Positions 37,338-47,741 of a stretch of 64,000 nt of DNA are shown here, in pieces (position 1 is the first letter of the stretch; the number at the start of each line of letters is the position of its first letter). The position numbers and the translations under genes were made by a program. The notes beneath the pieces are model-generated. The model worked only from the letters and a program-made list of their open reading frames with translations, did no database searches and was not told the DNA's origin. Source of the stretch: Streptomyces nodosus (GTDB taxonomy: Bacteria; Actinomycetota; Actinomycetes; Streptomycetales; Streptomycetaceae); NCBI RefSeq assembly GCF_008704995.1, contig NZ_CP023747.1:2754501-2818500 (forward strand), given 5' to 3'.

Positions 37338-39065
37338 GTGAGTCAAGCCAACGACATGCGACCTGGCGCCCGGCGCGTCGGCGCGCTGTCGGCGCTCACC
37401 GTTGTGAGCATCATGACCGCGCTGGTCTCGGGCACGGCGTCCGCCACCGCGGTCGCCGCCCCGAGCAGTTCCGTCGCCCAGGCGAAGAAGTCACACTCCC
37501 CCGCGCAGACGCGAGCACATCAGACCGGCCCCGATCTTCAGGTGGTGAAGACGGGTACGACGGCGGTGCGGCCGAACGGCTCGGTCAGCTACACCATCAC
37601 GGTGAAGAACAACGGCCCGGGCACCTCGACCGGCTGGACCGTCACCGACTACCTTCCGGCGGGACTTCTCAACCCCGCGAGCTCCACTCCCGGTTGCACC
37701 TTCGGGGCCGGGGTCATGACCTGCGTCGGAGGGCCACTGGCCGCCGGGGCCAGCTCCACGATCACCGTGACGGGCATGGCGGGCCCGAACTTCACGCACA
37801 TCCAGAACATCGCGACGGTCATCGGTCTCGAACCCGACCCGAACCTGAGCAACAACATCTCCTCCGCCACCACCGCCATCTCCGGACGGCTGGCGGACCT
37901 GCAAGTCGCCAAGACGGGACCCGCGACGGTGGAGGAGGGCGACAGGGTCACCTACACCATCACGGTGACGAACAACGGGCCGAACACCGCGACCGACTGG
38001 GCCGTGGTCGACCGGCTTCCGTCGGGTCTGCGCGACGCCCGCGCGTCCTCGGGGTGCAGGATCTCCCGGGGTGTACTGACCTGCACCGGACGGCCGTTGG
38101 CGAGCGGCGCCAGTGTCACGTTCACCGTCACCGGAACCGCGGGCCGGGTCACCGCGCTCGACAACACCGTGACGGTCCAGGGCCGTGAGCTCGACCCGGA
38201 CCACAGCAACAACACGAGCACCCTGCACACCACGGTCACGCCCCGCATCCGGGCCGACCTTCAGCTCACCAAGACGGGTCCCACCTCGGCGGCCCCGGGT
38301 GCGACGGTCACGTACACCATCACGGTGAAGAACAACGGCCCGGACGCCTCGACCGGCTGGACCGTCACCGACCGGCTGCCCGCACGTCTGCTCAACCCCA
38401 CCACCTCGACCCCGGGCTGTACGATCTCGGGCGGTGTGCTGACCTGCACCGGAGGCGCGCTGGCGAGCGGCGCCAGCTCCACGATCACCGTGACCGGCAC
38501 CGCGGACCAGAGGTTCAACGGCGTCGAGAACCTGGCCGTGGTACACGGCAATGACGTCGACCCCAACCCGCGCAACAACACGGGCAGCACCGCGGCCCGT
38601 CATCTGAGGATCACCGAGTCGGTGAAGGCACCCCGGGTCATCAGGCGCGGCGACACCGTCCGGTACACCATCAGGGTCCGCAACACCGGCACGGTGGCCT
38701 ACACCTCCGCCAGGCCGGCGAGCTTCACCGACAACCTGTCCGGGGTGCTGGACGACGCACGCTTCAATGGCGACATGGACGCCACCACCGGCACGGTCAG
38801 CTATGCCGAGCCCCGACTGCACTGGGTGGGCACGCTCAGGCCGGGACAGACGGCGACCATCACCTTCTCCGTCACCGTCCAGCGGCGTTCCTCCGGGGAC
38901 CGGAGGCTGGTGAACCGGGTGGTCTCCGGTGCGCAGGGCAGCAACTGCGCGGCCGGTTCCCGCAGCCGGGACTGCTCGACCCTCGACCGGGTCGACGTCC
39001 GGGACCAGGGCAGGAGGCGCGACCTCATGGCCTCGGACGGGCCCCGCCTCGCCAAGCGCTCCTGA
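37338..39065 (+). CDS. Secreted DUF11-repeat protein
   Basis: 575 aa from GTG 37338. Signal peptide (ALSALTVVSIMTALVSGTASA, cleavage about residue 37). Four DUF11 repeats of about 120 residues follow, each with VTYTITVKNNGP-type starts and LTCTGGALASGASSTITVTG-type middles; the fourth is diverged. These are Ig-like beta domains found on bacterial cell surfaces. No LPxTG/LAxTG motif and no C-terminal membrane helix are seen, so it is probably secreted freely or held non-covalently. Adjacent to a set of small secreted proteins and a chaplin. A perfect 16-bp hairpin ends the unit. Confidence 0.85.
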   Translation: MSQANDMRPGARRVGALSALTVVSIMTALVSGTASATAVAAPSSSVAQAKKSHSPAQTRAHQTGPDLQVVKTGTTAVRPNGSVSYTITVKNNGPGTSTGWTVTDYLPAGLLNPASSTPGCTFGAGVMTCVGGPLAAGASSTITVTGMAGPNFTHIQNIATVIGLEPDPNLSNNISSATTAISGRLADLQVAKTGPATVEEGDRVTYTITVTNNGPNTATDWAVVDRLPSGLRDARASSGCRISRGVLTCTGRPLASGASVTFTVTGTAGRVTALDNTVTVQGRELDPDHSNNTSTLHTTVTPRIRADLQLTKTGPTSAAPGATVTYTITVKNNGPDASTGWTVTDRLPARLLNPTTSTPGCTISGGVLTCTGGALASGASSTITVTGTADQRFNGVENLAVVHGNDVDPNPRNNTGSTAARHLRITESVKAPRVIRRGDTVRYTIRVRNTGTVAYTSARPASFTDNLSGVLDDARFNGDMDATTGTVSYAEPRLHWVGTLRPGQTATITFSVTVQRRSSGDRRLVNRVVSGAQGSNCAAGSRSRDCSTLDRVDVRDQGRRRDLMASDGPRLAKRS

Positions 39066-39096
39066 CGTCCTGAAGTCCTGGCGTCCTGACAGACAG

Positions 39097-39131
39097 TGCC
39101 CCGGACCCTGATCGGATCAGGGTCCGGGGCA
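39097..39131. terminator. Perfect 16-bp bidirectional terminator hairpin
   Basis: TGCCCCGGACCCTGAT / ATCAGGGTCCGGGGCA with loop CGG, between the convergent DUF11 gene and the minus-strand small secreted protein gene. Confidence 0.8.
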
Positions 39132-39163
39132 CCGGCACGACCGGGGACGGGCTGCCGCGGAGT

Positions 39164-39460
39164 TCAGCGGCCCCGGACGGGGAGCCCGCCGAGCAGCCGG
39201 GCGGTGCCGCCCTGCCGGTTGAGGGAGGTCGTGGCGGTCTTCACGGTGCCGAGGACGGAGTTCTTGTTCTCGGTGTCGAGGCCGCCGGTCCGGTGGGTGA
39301 GGTGACGGACGTCGATCTTCTTCTGGCCGGTCATGGTCCCCAGGGCGCCGTTGAGGCCGGTGGAGGCGGTGCCGGAGGCGTCGTCGGCGAAGGCGGGGGC
39401 GGCGATACCGGCGACGGCCAGGGATCCGGCCAGGACGGCGGCGGCCTTGAGGGGCTTCAT
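39164..39460 (-). CDS. Small secreted protein
   Basis: 98 aa from ATG 39460 with RBS aaagga. Signal peptide (LKAAAVLAGSLAVAGIAAPAFA, cleavage about residue 24) and a 74-residue mature part rich in G, T and L (NGALGTMTGQKKIDVRHL). No Cys, no sorting motif. Conserved among Streptomyces as far as I recall; function unknown. It heads toward two other small secreted protein genes on the same strand. A long open frame overlaps on the opposite strand and is not real. Confidence 0.78.
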   Translation of the reverse strand: MKPLKAAAVLAGSLAVAGIAAPAFADDASGTASTGLNGALGTMTGQKKIDVRHLTHRTGGLDTENKNSVLGTVKTATTSLNRQGGTARLLGGLPVRGR

Positions 39461-39585
39461 CGTGTTCCTTTCTCCGGCGACCGGTGTCTGTCGCCGCGGG
39501 CGGATGGGTACGCCCTGGACAACGAGCCCCCCGGCCCCCGGAAACCCCGGAAGACGTGCCGGATTCCGTACGGGTCGGGTCGAGG

Positions 39586-40155
39586 TCACGAGGCCTTGGG
39601 CGTCGTGGTGCGGGGCGAGATGGCCGGACGGGACGGTGACGACGAGTCCGAGCGCCCGGAGGGCGCGGTGCCGGACAGGTCACCGGCCATCACCGCGGCC
39701 AGTCCGTCCAGCAGTCCCATGGCCGACGGCAGCACCTGGCGGGAGTTGTCCGAGGTGGCCGCGGCGATCAGCCGGTCGACCGCCTCGCGCAGACGGGCGA
39801 GACCGTCGCCCCGGGACCGCTCGGCCGAGGCCGTCGGCGCGGACGTGTCCACCTTGGCGATGGCGTCCTTCACGGCCTTGCCGAGCTTCGACGCCTCGTC
39901 GGCTGAGATCCGGCCGTTGTCCGCTCGGAGCACGGCTCTGAGCAGATCGGCGACCGGGGGTGCGACATCGTCGGCGCCGTCCATCCCGTGGCCCCGCGCG
40001 GGAAGCGGGTCCTTCCCGGGGACGGGTGCCGTCGTCGGATGCGTGCGGAGTCGTGGGGAACGGTCGGCCGCCAGGGCTGTCGGCCCGGTCGCCGCGAGAA
40101 CGACGGCGGCACACAGGGTGCAGGAGACGAGGCGCCACGCAGGCAGATCACGCAT
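39586..40155 (-). CDS. Secreted protein, unknown
   Basis: 189 aa from ATG 40155 with RBS ggaaggaaga. Signal peptide (VSCTLCAAVVLAATGPTALA). Mature part has an Ala/Asp-rich helical block (VADLLRAVLRADNGRISADEASKLGKAVKDAIAKV) and a Ser/Pro/Thr tail. No known domain. It sits between a small secreted protein and the chaplin on the same strand. Confidence 0.78.
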   Translation of the reverse strand: MRDLPAWRLVSCTLCAAVVLAATGPTALAADRSPRLRTHPTTAPVPGKDPLPARGHGMDGADDVAPPVADLLRAVLRADNGRISADEASKLGKAVKDAIAKVDTSAPTASAERSRGDGLARLREAVDRLIAAATSDNSRQVLPSAMGLLDGLAAVMAGDLSGTAPSGRSDSSSPSRPAISPRTTTPKAS

Positions 40156-40339
40156 GAGTCTTCCTTCCTCGTGAGCCCGGTGCTTCGTGCTCACCGTGGA
40201 AGGAGACACCGCCACGTGCAACCGTTCGAACATAGGCGGTGGCCGTGCCGGCCCGGTGTCGCTGCTGTCGTCCCTGCTGAGGGCCCCGCTCACAGGCACG
40301 GAAACCCGGTTCGCCCGTTCGGGGCAACCCCGGACGGGC

Positions 40340-40376
40340 GACCGGCCGCCCTCCCCCGGGGGGAAGGCGGCCGGTC
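40340..40376 (-). terminator. Hairpin terminator after the short chaplin
   Basis: 11-bp stem GACCGGCCGCC / GGCGGCCGGTC with further G/C pairing inside, 12 bp beyond the chaplin stop on the minus strand. Confidence 0.7.
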
Positions 40377-40388
40377 GGAAGAGTCCGC

Positions 40389-40628
40389 TCAGGCGTTGCT
40401 GCAGGAGTTGCCGAACGCCGGGTTCAGCACACCGATGACATCGATCGTGTTCCCACAGACATTGACCGGGACGTGGACCGGGACCTGAAGGACGTTGCCC
40501 GACAGGACGCCCGGGGAGTTGTCGGCGGCGGCGCTGGCGCCGCTGTCGGCGGCAGCGATGCCGGCGGTGCCCGCCACGGCCGCAGCGGCAACGGAGGTCA
40601 GGGCCAGGCCCTTCGCGATACGCGACAT
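40389..40628 (-). CDS. Short chaplin
   Basis: 79 aa from ATG 40628. Signal peptide (GLALTSVAAAAVAGTAG, cleavage about residue 27 after AAADS-like site) and one chaplin domain: SPGVLSGNVLQVPVHVPVNVC, GNTIDVIGVLNPAFGNSC. The two Cys pair in short chaplins other than ChpE. Chaplins assemble into amyloid-like fibres that make aerial hyphae and spores water-repellent. RBS ggagcacctctc-type sequence (caaggagc) precedes. Which chaplin (ChpD/F/G type) cannot be told. Confidence 0.93.
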   Translation of the reverse strand: MSRIAKGLALTSVAAAAVAGTAGIAAADSGASAAADNSPGVLSGNVLQVPVHVPVNVCGNTIDVIGVLNPAFGNSCSNA

Positions 40629-40897
40629 GGAGAGGTGCTCCTTGGGATCGTCACAACAACCGGGCGGAATGCCCGACGCTGAGTCAACTGCGAGGCACGC
40701 GCCCTGGTTACACCTCCGATGGGGTGATCTCCGGAATCGTCTCGCTTTACACCTTCGACACACTTGAGTCGTTCGCCGCCCCGGTCGGGACCGGCCCGCC
40801 GGACGGGCCGAACGGGCAGGTCAGGGACCGGCCGACCACCTGGGGAACGGGCCGGGCCCCTCCCCCGGAGCGGCCCCCTCCGGAGCTGTCGTCCGAA

Positions 40898-40942
40898 TGT
40901 CCGGACAAAACATTGACAGGGCTCCCCCGGCGCGGCTAGACC
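40898..40942 (+). promoter_or_regulatory. Promoter with palindromic operator before iolB remnant
   Basis: Palindrome TGTCCGGACA (40898-40907) just ahead of a good promoter: TTGACA at 40913-40918, 18-bp spacer, TAGACC at 40937-40942. It drives the iolB/iolD remnants and mmsA. The palindrome is a candidate GntR/IolR-type operator. Confidence 0.6.
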
Positions 40943-40974
40943 TTGAGACAGCCGACCGAGGTGAGGGGAACTCG

Positions 40975-41298
40975 ATGGTGGAGTTCGAGGAGTTCGTGCC
41001 GCGCGGCGTCGACATGCCCGCCGGCCCGCACACCCCCCGCGGCTCGCACCCCTCATGTCAACTCCCGGGCGGGGAGCCCGTGTTCGTGGGGGTCTCCGGC
41101 CTCGCGTGCGCGCCCCGAGACGCCCGGGCATCGATCGCCTCCGGCGCGGGAGGCCGCTTCGCCCTGGCAGGAGCGAAGTGCGAGCGCCGACTCCCCGCCC
41201 GCTACGGCCCCGCGCCGGAGGTTCCCGTCGAAGGCCGCGGCGGCGGCATCCGCGTCCGCCGGGTGCGCGGCCCGGATCGTACGGAGGAACGGCGATGA
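40975..41298 (+). pseudogene. iolB: Truncated iolB remnant (5-deoxyglucuronate isomerase)
   Basis: A 107-codon frame. The part from about residue 33 on reads like the middle of IolB: SHPSCQLPGGEPVFVGVSGL, CAPRDARASIASGAGGRFALAGAKCERRLPARYGPAPEVPVE. IolB is normally about 280-300 aa, so the N-terminal region is altered and the catalytic C-terminal half is lost. The end overlaps the iolD remnant start (ATGA). Decay by internal and terminal deletion is inferred from memory of the family, not from an alignment. Confidence 0.7.
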
Positions 41299-41615
41299 CC
41301 TGGGGCGTCCTCGGCCACGGCAATGTCGCGGGGGTCCGTCAGGCGCTGCCGGAGCACTGCGACGTCATGCCGTTCCACCAGGGCTGCGACGCGCGGACCG
41401 TGGGTGACCTGCGGGGCGCCCTCGCGGAGGCGCGCGGGGCGGACACTCCCACATGTGTCTACGTGGAGACCGAAACCGCAGACACTCTGTCGGGCGCGCC
41501 CGGGGCGCAGGCCTGGTGGGATGTACCTGTGGCCGAGACCGCGACCCGTCCGTCGGCGGTCACGGCGCGCGAGGAGTACGACCGGCACGTCTCGACCCGA
41601 CGCCGCCATCTGTGA
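41295..41615 (+). pseudogene. iolD: Internally deleted iolD remnant
   Basis: 106-codon frame with RBS ggagg. The first ~30 residues match the start of the TPP-dependent trihydroxycyclohexane-dione hydrolase IolD (WGVLGHGNVAGVRQAL, DVMPFHQG). The rest matches its C-terminus (TVGDLRGALAEARGADTPTCVYVETE, AWWDVPVAE, SRRRHL-like end). About 500 residues between are missing, so no TPP enzyme can be made. Reading frame stays open, so the deletion was in frame. Confidence 0.75.
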
Positions 41616-41628
41616 AGGAGTTCTTGGC

Positions 41629-43131
<1,503 letters not shown>

Positions 43132-43161
43132 GAGTGGACTCAAGGGCCTGATCGGGCTCGG

Positions 43162-43198
43162 GAGGGGTCGTCCGGTATGCGGACGGCCCCTCTTTTTT
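43162..43198 (+). terminator. Rho-independent terminator after mmsA
   Basis: 13-bp stem (GAGGGGTCGTCCG / CGGACGGCCCCTC, one G-T pair), loop GTATG, then TTTTTT, 30 bp after the mmsA stop. Confidence 0.9.
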
Positions 43199-43213
43199 CT
43201 GATCGCGGTCCTG

Positions 43214-43360
43214 GTGTATGTGCTCACCCGGCAGGAGGCGGTCCATCTGCTCCGGACGGGCGGCATCACGGCGGTGGCCACCCTGTACTGGATCTTCTAC
43301 CTCCGCCCGCGCCGCGACACCCGCTGGCTGGTGTCGATCCCGGAGGACGCCCGGTCCTAG
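43214..43360 (+). CDS. Possible 48-aa membrane peptide or gene tail
   Basis: Frame starting at GTG 43214 (VYVLTRQEAVHLLRTGG) with a second hydrophobic stretch (ITAVATLYWIFYLRPRR). No RBS. The frame is open upstream through the terminator without a start. Could be a small membrane protein, the tail of a lost gene, or chance. Confidence 0.3.
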   Translation: MYVLTRQEAVHLLRTGGITAVATLYWIFYLRPRRDTRWLVSIPEDARS

Positions 43361-43501
43361 TGCCGTATGAGGGCCCGTCCCCCGAACGGGTGCGTACCAC
43401 GATCGCGGTACGCGCCCGGAGGGTCCGTACGCCCCTGGGAGGGCCCCGAGTTCAGCCCGGCGGCTGCCCCGGTTGCCGGCGGCGGCCCTTACGGTTGATG
43501 C

Positions 43502-46390
43502 ATGATCTTTCGCCTGCCCTCCGTCCGGGGGCCGCGCCGGGGCGTGGTGGCCGCCGTGGCCGCGGCCGTCCTCGCGCTGGCCGGCGCCGGCACCTGGACG
43601 GCCGTCGCCTCCGACGACACGCCGCCCGTGCACCGCGCCGACAGAGTCCTGGACATGGGAGGCGGGGTGCGCATCGACACCTCGTACTTCACCTCGGGCG
43701 CCGCGGGCCGCCGCCCGGCCGTCCTGCTGGCGCACGGTTTCGGCGGCAGCAAGGACGACGTCCGGCAGCAGGCGGAGGACCTGGCCGGGGACGGATACGC
43801 GGTACTGACCTGGTCCGCGCGCGGCTTCGGGAAGTCCACCGGGAAGATCGGGCTGAACGACCCCGGGGGCGAGGTCGCCGATGTCTCCAGGCTCATCGAC
43901 TGGCTGGCGAAACGCCCCGAGGTCAGGCTCGACGGTCCCGGGGACCCGCGCGTGGGCGTCGCCGGGGCCTCCTACGGCGGGGCGGTCTCCCTGCTCGCCG
44001 CCGGGTACGACCACCGGGTGGACGCCATCGCCCCGGCGATCACCTACTGGAACCTCGCGGACGCCCTGTTCCCGAACGGCGTCTTCAAGAAGCTGTGGGC
44101 CGGTGTCTTCATGAACTCCGGCGGCGGCTGCGCCCACTTCACCGCCGAGCTGTGCCGGATGTACGACCGGGTCGCCGAGTCGGGGAAGCCCGACGCCCAG
44201 GCCCGCGCCCTGCTCCAGGCGCGCTCCCCGTCCGCCGCCGGCGAGCACATCAAGGTGCCCACGCTCCTGCTGCAGGGCCAGTCCGACTCGCTGTTCCCGC
44301 TCGGCCAGGCGGACGCCGCGGCCAAGGCGATCCGGGCCAACGGCGCGCCCGTGGACGTCGACTGGATCGCGGGCGGCCACGACGGCGGGGACATGGAGAC
44401 GGACCGCGTCCAGGCCCGTGTCACAGCCTGGTTCGACCGCTATCTGAAGGGCGACAAGGGAGTCGACACCGGCCCCGCCTTCCGGATCACCCGGACCGGG
44501 GGCGTCGACTCCACGGACGGCGCGGCCCTGCTGCGCGGGGCGAGCTCGGATGCCTATCCCGGTCTGGAGGGCGGGCTGCGGACGGTCGCACTCGGCGGGC
44601 GCGAGCAGCGCTTCGTGAACCCGGCGGGCGCCAGTCCGCCCGCGATCTCCGCACTGCCCGGTCTGGGCGGCGCCGGCGGGCTGTCCCAGCTGTCGTCGCT
44701 GGGCGTCGGGGTCTCCCTCGACTTCCCCGGGCAGTACGCGCACTTCGACTCCCGGCCCCTGCCCGAGGATCTGCGGATCACCGGATCGCCGACCGTGACC
44801 GTCCATGTGACGTCCACCAGCGACGACGCCGTGCTCTTCGGAAAGGTGTACGACGTCGGCCCGGGCGGCACCCAGCCGGTGCTGCCCGCGCAACTGGTCG
44901 CCCCCGTGCGGGTGGCGGGCGCGAAGAACGGCAAGGACGTCACTCTCACCCTGCCCGCCGTCGACCACCAGGTGCGCAAGGGCCACCGGCTGCGGCTGGT
45001 CCTCGCCTCGACGGACCTCGGCTATGCCTCCCCGGCGGCCCCGGCCGACTACACGGTGTCCCTGAAGAGCGCGCTGGAGGTGCCGACGGCACCGGGCGTG
45101 ACCACCGCGGCGGCCTCGCTGCCCTCCTGGGTCTGGTGGCTCCCGCTCGGCGGAGCGGTGATCGCCCTGGCGCTGCTGCTGACGGGCCGCCGCCGTACGA
45201 CGGCACCGGCGCCCGACCCCGCGCTGACCGAGGTCCCGCTCCAGATCACCGGCCTGAGCAAGCGCTACGCCCGCTCCTCGGACCGCTATGCCGTGCGGGA
45301 CCTCTCCTTCCGCGTGGAGAAGGGCCAGGTACTGGGCCTTCTGGGGCCCAACGGCGCGGGCAAGACGACGACCCTGCGCATGCTGATGGGTCTGATCAAG
45401 CCGGACGGCGGGGAGATCCGGGTCTTCGGCCGTGCGATCCGACCGGGTGCGCCGGTGCTGTCCAGGGTCGGGGCCTTCGTGGAGGGCGCGGGCTTCCTGC
45501 CGCATCTGTCCGGCCGGGAGAACCTGGAGCTGTACTGGCGCGCGACGGGCCGCCCGCCCGAGGACGCGCATCTGGACGAGGCGCTGGAGATCGCGGGGCT
45601 GGGCGAGGCACTCGCCCGCGCGGTGCGGACCTACTCCCAGGGCATGCGGCAGCGGCTGGCCATCGCACAGGCGATGCTCGGCCTGCCGGATCTGCTGATC
45701 CTCGACGAGCCGACCAACGGTCTGGACCCGCCACAGATCCGCGAGATGCGCGAGGTCATGATCCGGTACGCGGCGGCGGGCCGCACGGTGATCGTCTCCA
45801 GCCATCTGCTGGCCGAGGTGGAACAGTCCTGCACCCATCTGGTGGTGATGGACCGTGGACGCCTGGTGCAGGCGGGTCCGGTGGAGGAGATCGTGGGCTC
45901 CGGCGACACCCTGCTCGTCGGCCTGGCCGCGGCCGTCCCCGACCCCTTGGTGGAGAAGGTGGCGGCGCTGCCCGGCGTGTCTTCCGCGGTGCGGGCACCG
46001 GGCGGTCTGCTGGTACGCCTGGCGCCGGACGCGCGGCCGGTCGCCCCCGCGCCGGTCGTCATCGGCGCGGACACCGCCGGGTCCACCCCGGCCGTGGTCG
46101 GCACCGGTCCGGGCGCCACCGTCGAGGTCGGAGCCGGGCCGGGTACGTCCCCTGAAGACGAGGGGAACCCGCTCACCCCGGCCGAGTGCCCGACCGGGCC
46201 GGTCACCGCTGGGACCGGCACCGGGGCCGACGCCTCCGTCGACGGTGCCGCCGAGCCGGCCGCGGGAGGGTCCCCGGCTGCCGCCCGGCTGCTCGTCGAG
46301 CTGGTGCGGCTGGATGTCCCGGTGGCCTCGCTCGGTCCCCATCGGCGTCTCGAGGACGCCTTCCTCACCCTGATCGGAGGTTCCGCATGA
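43502..46390 (+). CDS. Fused secreted hydrolase (X-Pro dipeptidase/CocE-like) and ABC ATPase
   Basis: 962 aa in one frame. Residues 1-30 form a signal anchor. Residues about 45-320 are an alpha/beta hydrolase with nucleophile GASYGGA (Ser157), an Asp near 260 (GQSDSLFP) and HDGGD near 290, followed by a galactose-binding-like C-terminal domain (about 330-530) as in X-Pro dipeptidyl-peptidase/CocE proteins. A membrane helix (about 540-560, SWVWWLPLGGAVIALALLL) leads to a full ABC ATPase: Walker A GPNGAGKTT (about 615), signature YSQGMRQRL, LILDEPTNGLDPP, and a ~130-residue tail. The next gene, overlapping by 4 nt, is the permease. Confidence 0.9.
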   Translation: MIFRLPSVRGPRRGVVAAVAAAVLALAGAGTWTAVASDDTPPVHRADRVLDMGGGVRIDTSYFTSGAAGRRPAVLLAHGFGGSKDDVRQQAEDLAGDGYAVLTWSARGFGKSTGKIGLNDPGGEVADVSRLIDWLAKRPEVRLDGPGDPRVGVAGASYGGAVSLLAAGYDHRVDAIAPAITYWNLADALFPNGVFKKLWAGVFMNSGGGCAHFTAELCRMYDRVAESGKPDAQARALLQARSPSAAGEHIKVPTLLLQGQSDSLFPLGQADAAAKAIRANGAPVDVDWIAGGHDGGDMETDRVQARVTAWFDRYLKGDKGVDTGPAFRITRTGGVDSTDGAALLRGASSDAYPGLEGGLRTVALGGREQRFVNPAGASPPAISALPGLGGAGGLSQLSSLGVGVSLDFPGQYAHFDSRPLPEDLRITGSPTVTVHVTSTSDDAVLFGKVYDVGPGGTQPVLPAQLVAPVRVAGAKNGKDVTLTLPAVDHQVRKGHRLRLVLASTDLGYASPAAPADYTVSLKSALEVPTAPGVTTAAASLPSWVWWLPLGGAVIALALLLTGRRRTTAPAPDPALTEVPLQITGLSKRYARSSDRYAVRDLSFRVEKGQVLGLLGPNGAGKTTTLRMLMGLIKPDGGEIRVFGRAIRPGAPVLSRVGAFVEGAGFLPHLSGRENLELYWRATGRPPEDAHLDEALEIAGLGEALARAVRTYSQGMRQRLAIAQAMLGLPDLLILDEPTNGLDPPQIREMREVMIRYAAAGRTVIVSSHLLAEVEQSCTHLVVMDRGRLVQAGPVEEIVGSGDTLLVGLAAAVPDPLVEKVAALPGVSSAVRAPGGLLVRLAPDARPVAPAPVVIGADTAGSTPAVVGTGPGATVEVGAGPGTSPEDEGNPLTPAECPTGPVTAGTGTGADASVDGAAEPAAGGSPAAARLLVELVRLDVPVASLGPHRRLEDAFLTLIGGSA

Positions 46391-47250
46391 GCACGGTCGC
46401 CGAGCGGGCGGAGACGGCCGACGGGTACCGGGCCCGGCGCACCCTGCCGCTGCGGGTGGAACTCGCCCGGCAGTTCAAGCGGCGCCGCACGCTCGTGATG
46501 GGCGCGATCCTGGCCGTGCTGCCGTTCGTCCTGGTCCTCGCCTTCGCCATCGGCGGTGAACCGGGCGGCCGCAACGGCCGGATCACCCTGATGGACACCG
46601 CGACCGCCTCGGGTGCCAACTTCGCCGCGGTGAACCTCTTTGTCTCCGCCGGGTTCCTGCTGGTCATCCCGGTCGCCCTGTTCTGCGGGGACACGGTCGC
46701 CTCCGAGGCGAGCTGGTCCTCGCTGCGCTATCTGCTCGCGGCACCCGTCCCGCGCGCCCGGCTGCTGTGGTCCAAGCTCGTGGTCGGCCTCGGGATGAGC
46801 CTCGCGGCCATGGTGCTGCTGCCGGTGGTCGCGCTCGCGGTGGGTACGGCGGCCTACGGCTGGGGGCCGCTGGAGATCCCCACCGGCGGCGCCCTGGCCC
46901 CGGGCACGGCCGCCCAGCGGCTCGCCGTCGTGGTGGCGTACCTCTTCGTGTCCCAACTGGTCACCGCCGGGCTCGCGTTCTGGCTGTCGACCAGGACGGA
47001 CGCACCGCTGGGCGCGGTGGGCGGGGCGGTCGGCCTCACCATCGTGGGGAATGTGCTGGACGCGGTCACCGCCCTCGGCCACTGGCGCGACTTCCTGCCC
47101 GCGCACTGGCAGTTCGCCTGGGCCGACGCCGTCCAGCCCAGTCCGGAGTGGTCCGGCATGATCCAGGGCTCCGCCGTCTCCCTCACCTATGCGCTGGTGC
47201 TGTTCGCCCTGGCCTTCCGCGGTTTCGCACGCAAGGACGTCGTCTCCTAG
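46387..47250 (+). CDS. ABC-2 type permease partner of the fused hydrolase-ATPase
   Basis: 287 aa from ATG 46387, overlapping the fused ATPase gene (ATGA). Six hydrophobic segments, at about residues 35-55, 80-100, 130-155, 175-195, 205-220 and 255-275, with a short N-terminal cytoplasmic arm (RAETADGYRARRTL). This fits ABC-2 exporters (ABC-2 family) of drugs or polymers, with the ATPase half on the partner. Substrate unknown. Confidence 0.88.
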   Translation: MSTVAERAETADGYRARRTLPLRVELARQFKRRRTLVMGAILAVLPFVLVLAFAIGGEPGGRNGRITLMDTATASGANFAAVNLFVSAGFLLVIPVALFCGDTVASEASWSSLRYLLAAPVPRARLLWSKLVVGLGMSLAAMVLLPVVALAVGTAAYGWGPLEIPTGGALAPGTAAQRLAVVVAYLFVSQLVTAGLAFWLSTRTDAPLGAVGGAVGLTIVGNVLDAVTALGHWRDFLPAHWQFAWADAVQPSPEWSGMIQGSAVSLTYALVLFALAFRGFARKDVVS

Positions 47251-47270
47251 AAATCTCCCGCCCTGTACGT

Positions 47271-47306
47271 GAACGGCCCGGTGCACATCGCCGGGCCGTT
47301 CCCTTT
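47271..47306 (+). terminator. Terminator after the ABC permease
   Basis: 11-bp perfect stem GAACGGCCCGG / CCGGGCCGTTC with loop TGCACATCG, followed by CCTTTT. Confidence 0.85.
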
Positions 47307-47309
47307 TCC

Positions 47310-47741
47310 GTCTTTTTCCGGAGCGCCCCCGTACCACGGCCGCGTTCCGTCCGGAGCGCTCCGGCTCCCTGCACGGATCGGCCGAATTGGTCTCCCCGGA
47401 GCGGCCCGACCGGGTGAATTACCGCAACGGATTCCGGGCTCCGGGGTTGTCCGCAGGGAGCGGGAACACAGGTCCGCGCCAGGTCGGACCGTGTCCCCCA
47501 AGGGCGTTCAGACGTTGCCGAAACCGCCTTCGGCCGCACCCGGACGCGTCGATGTCACTGTGCGTTTTCCGTATGAATTCAGGGGTGGCGTTCGGGTGAA
47601 TTGCCGGGCGTATCCGGTTCGGGAGTTGCTTCGGCCGTCTATTCCTCGTTTCACAGATGCAGGTCGTGCGGCGGGCTGTTCAAGTTGTGCCCGCTCGGCT
47701 TCTGCTGCCACAGGGGCACGACCGCACAGAAGGGAAACCAC
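47310..47741. other. Gap upstream of the chaplin pair
   Basis: About 430 bp without a gene I can support; partly AT-rich near 47540-47680. It should hold the chaplin promoter, perhaps with regulatory sites for sporulation regulators, but no motif was assigned. Confidence 0.45.
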
